From positions 145,827-209,826 of the forward strand of contig JADLAK010000015.1 in assembly GCA_020848275.1 (NCBI GenBank): a stretch of DNA of 64,000 nt. Direction: 5' to 3'. Below the pieces are notes generated by a model. The model was not told where the DNA came from, made no database searches, and was given only the letters and a program-made list of their open reading frames with translations. Below are positions 63,924-64,000 of the stretch, in pieces. The position numbers and the translations under genes are program-made. This stretch comes from Planctomycetota bacterium (GTDB taxonomy: Bacteria; Planctomycetota; UBA8742; UBA2392). Position 1 is the stretch's first letter. Each line of letters starts with the position of its first letter.

Positions 63924-64000
63924 ATGGTTGACGCGCAGCCGCCACAGCCGCAGGACCCCGACTTCGCGCCACCTGCCCCGAGCGGCGCCGAAGGGTCGCC
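63924..64000 (+). CDS. Start of a Pro/Ala-rich protein, cut by the window edge
   Basis: An open frame runs from ATG 63924 to the window end, encoding VDAQPPQPQDPDFAPPAPSG and onward. No ribosome-binding site is obvious. Low-complexity Pro/Ala starts like this occur in other membrane or kinase-related proteins of this window, but the fragment is too short to classify. Confidence 0.4.
   Translation, partial: MVDAQPPQPQDPDFAPPAPSGAEGS

Noticed and set aside
63924..63940. A further TTGACGCG palindrome copy near the window end
   Set aside because: It reads TTGACGCGCAGC, which is not palindromic and is simply the start of the last open frame.
1..64000. tRNA, rRNA, CRISPR and transposase genes
   Set aside because: I looked for tRNA T-loop strings, rRNA cores, regular spacer arrays and transposase motifs on both strands and saw none I could support.

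Overview
The window is GC-rich (roughly 60-65% by eye), densely coded bacterial DNA. I see about 65 protein genes, no rRNA or tRNA genes, and no gene-free gap longer than about 260 bases. The gene content is bacterial: RsfS, LspA, MurD, RNase R, HemW, RsmJ, a large Hanks-type kinase with TPRs, many lipoproteins and secreted proteins of unknown function, and an archaeal-type FBP aldolase/phosphatase. Together with the unusual intergenic palindromes, this suggests an uncultivated member of the Planctomycetota or the wider PVC group. That placement is an inference, because no marker gene here fixes the phylum.

Layout. 0.07-10.8 kb: cysteine desulfurase; a four-gene operon (small protein, HDOD, histidine kinase, RsfS) behind a readable promoter; ndk, pyrD, lspA, a solitary DNA methyltransferase, modC, and a cysteine synthase/JAMM peptidase pair; trmO. 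10.8-16.2 kb: FAD oxidoreductase, secreted protein, CoA-transferase, rsmJ, the first two-gene DUF6941-like cassette, and an SNase-like lipoprotein. 16.3-24 kb: Ser/Thr kinase, RluB-type pseudouridine synthase with a long Arg/Gly-rich tail, HtrA-like lipoprotein, hemW, C45-type hydrolase. 24-31.2 kb: RNase R, FBP aldolase/phosphatase, second DUF6941-like cassette, NUDIX, membrane protein, phosphoesterase, HAD hydrolase. 31.2-38.6 kb: MoxR-RDD fusion, secreted proteins, AlkA-like glycosylase, ABC exporter, unknown protein.

38.7-46.8 kb is the most striking locus. Two Snf7-like coiled-coil proteins are followed by a Vps4-type AAA ATPase with an MIT-like N-terminus, two paralogous secreted trypsin-like/beta-helix proteins, a membrane-anchored zinc-ribbon protein, and a third coiled-coil protein with clear ESCRT-III character. 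I read this as a candidate bacterial ESCRT-III/Vps4 membrane-remodelling system. A duplicated zinc-ribbon 5' end records a tandem duplication inside it.

46.9-64 kb: murD, PEGA lipoprotein, tandem UspA; an acyl-CoA cluster (SDR, RidA, MarR, enoyl-CoA hydratase, acyl-CoA dehydrogenase); creatininase; third DUF6941-like cassette; rpe and pgk; a membrane protein with GNT-x-R repeats; an outer-membrane-type protein with an in-frame stop at codon 3; a polyferredoxin-like membrane protein; small lipoproteins; and a thioredoxin-fold protein lacking its second cysteine.

A second theme is structural. About twenty intergenic gaps hold palindromes whose arms are built from short degenerate tandem words, with a different word in each gap (for example CAGGTT, AAAGGCTA, ACGAATGAAC, ACACGGA). 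They usually sit at gene 3' ends, sometimes supply the stop codon and last codons of the upstream gene, and are sometimes nested one inside another. Other dispersed palindromes (TTGACGCGTCAA, GGCAGGCTTCCAGCCTGCC and similar) lie both between and inside genes.
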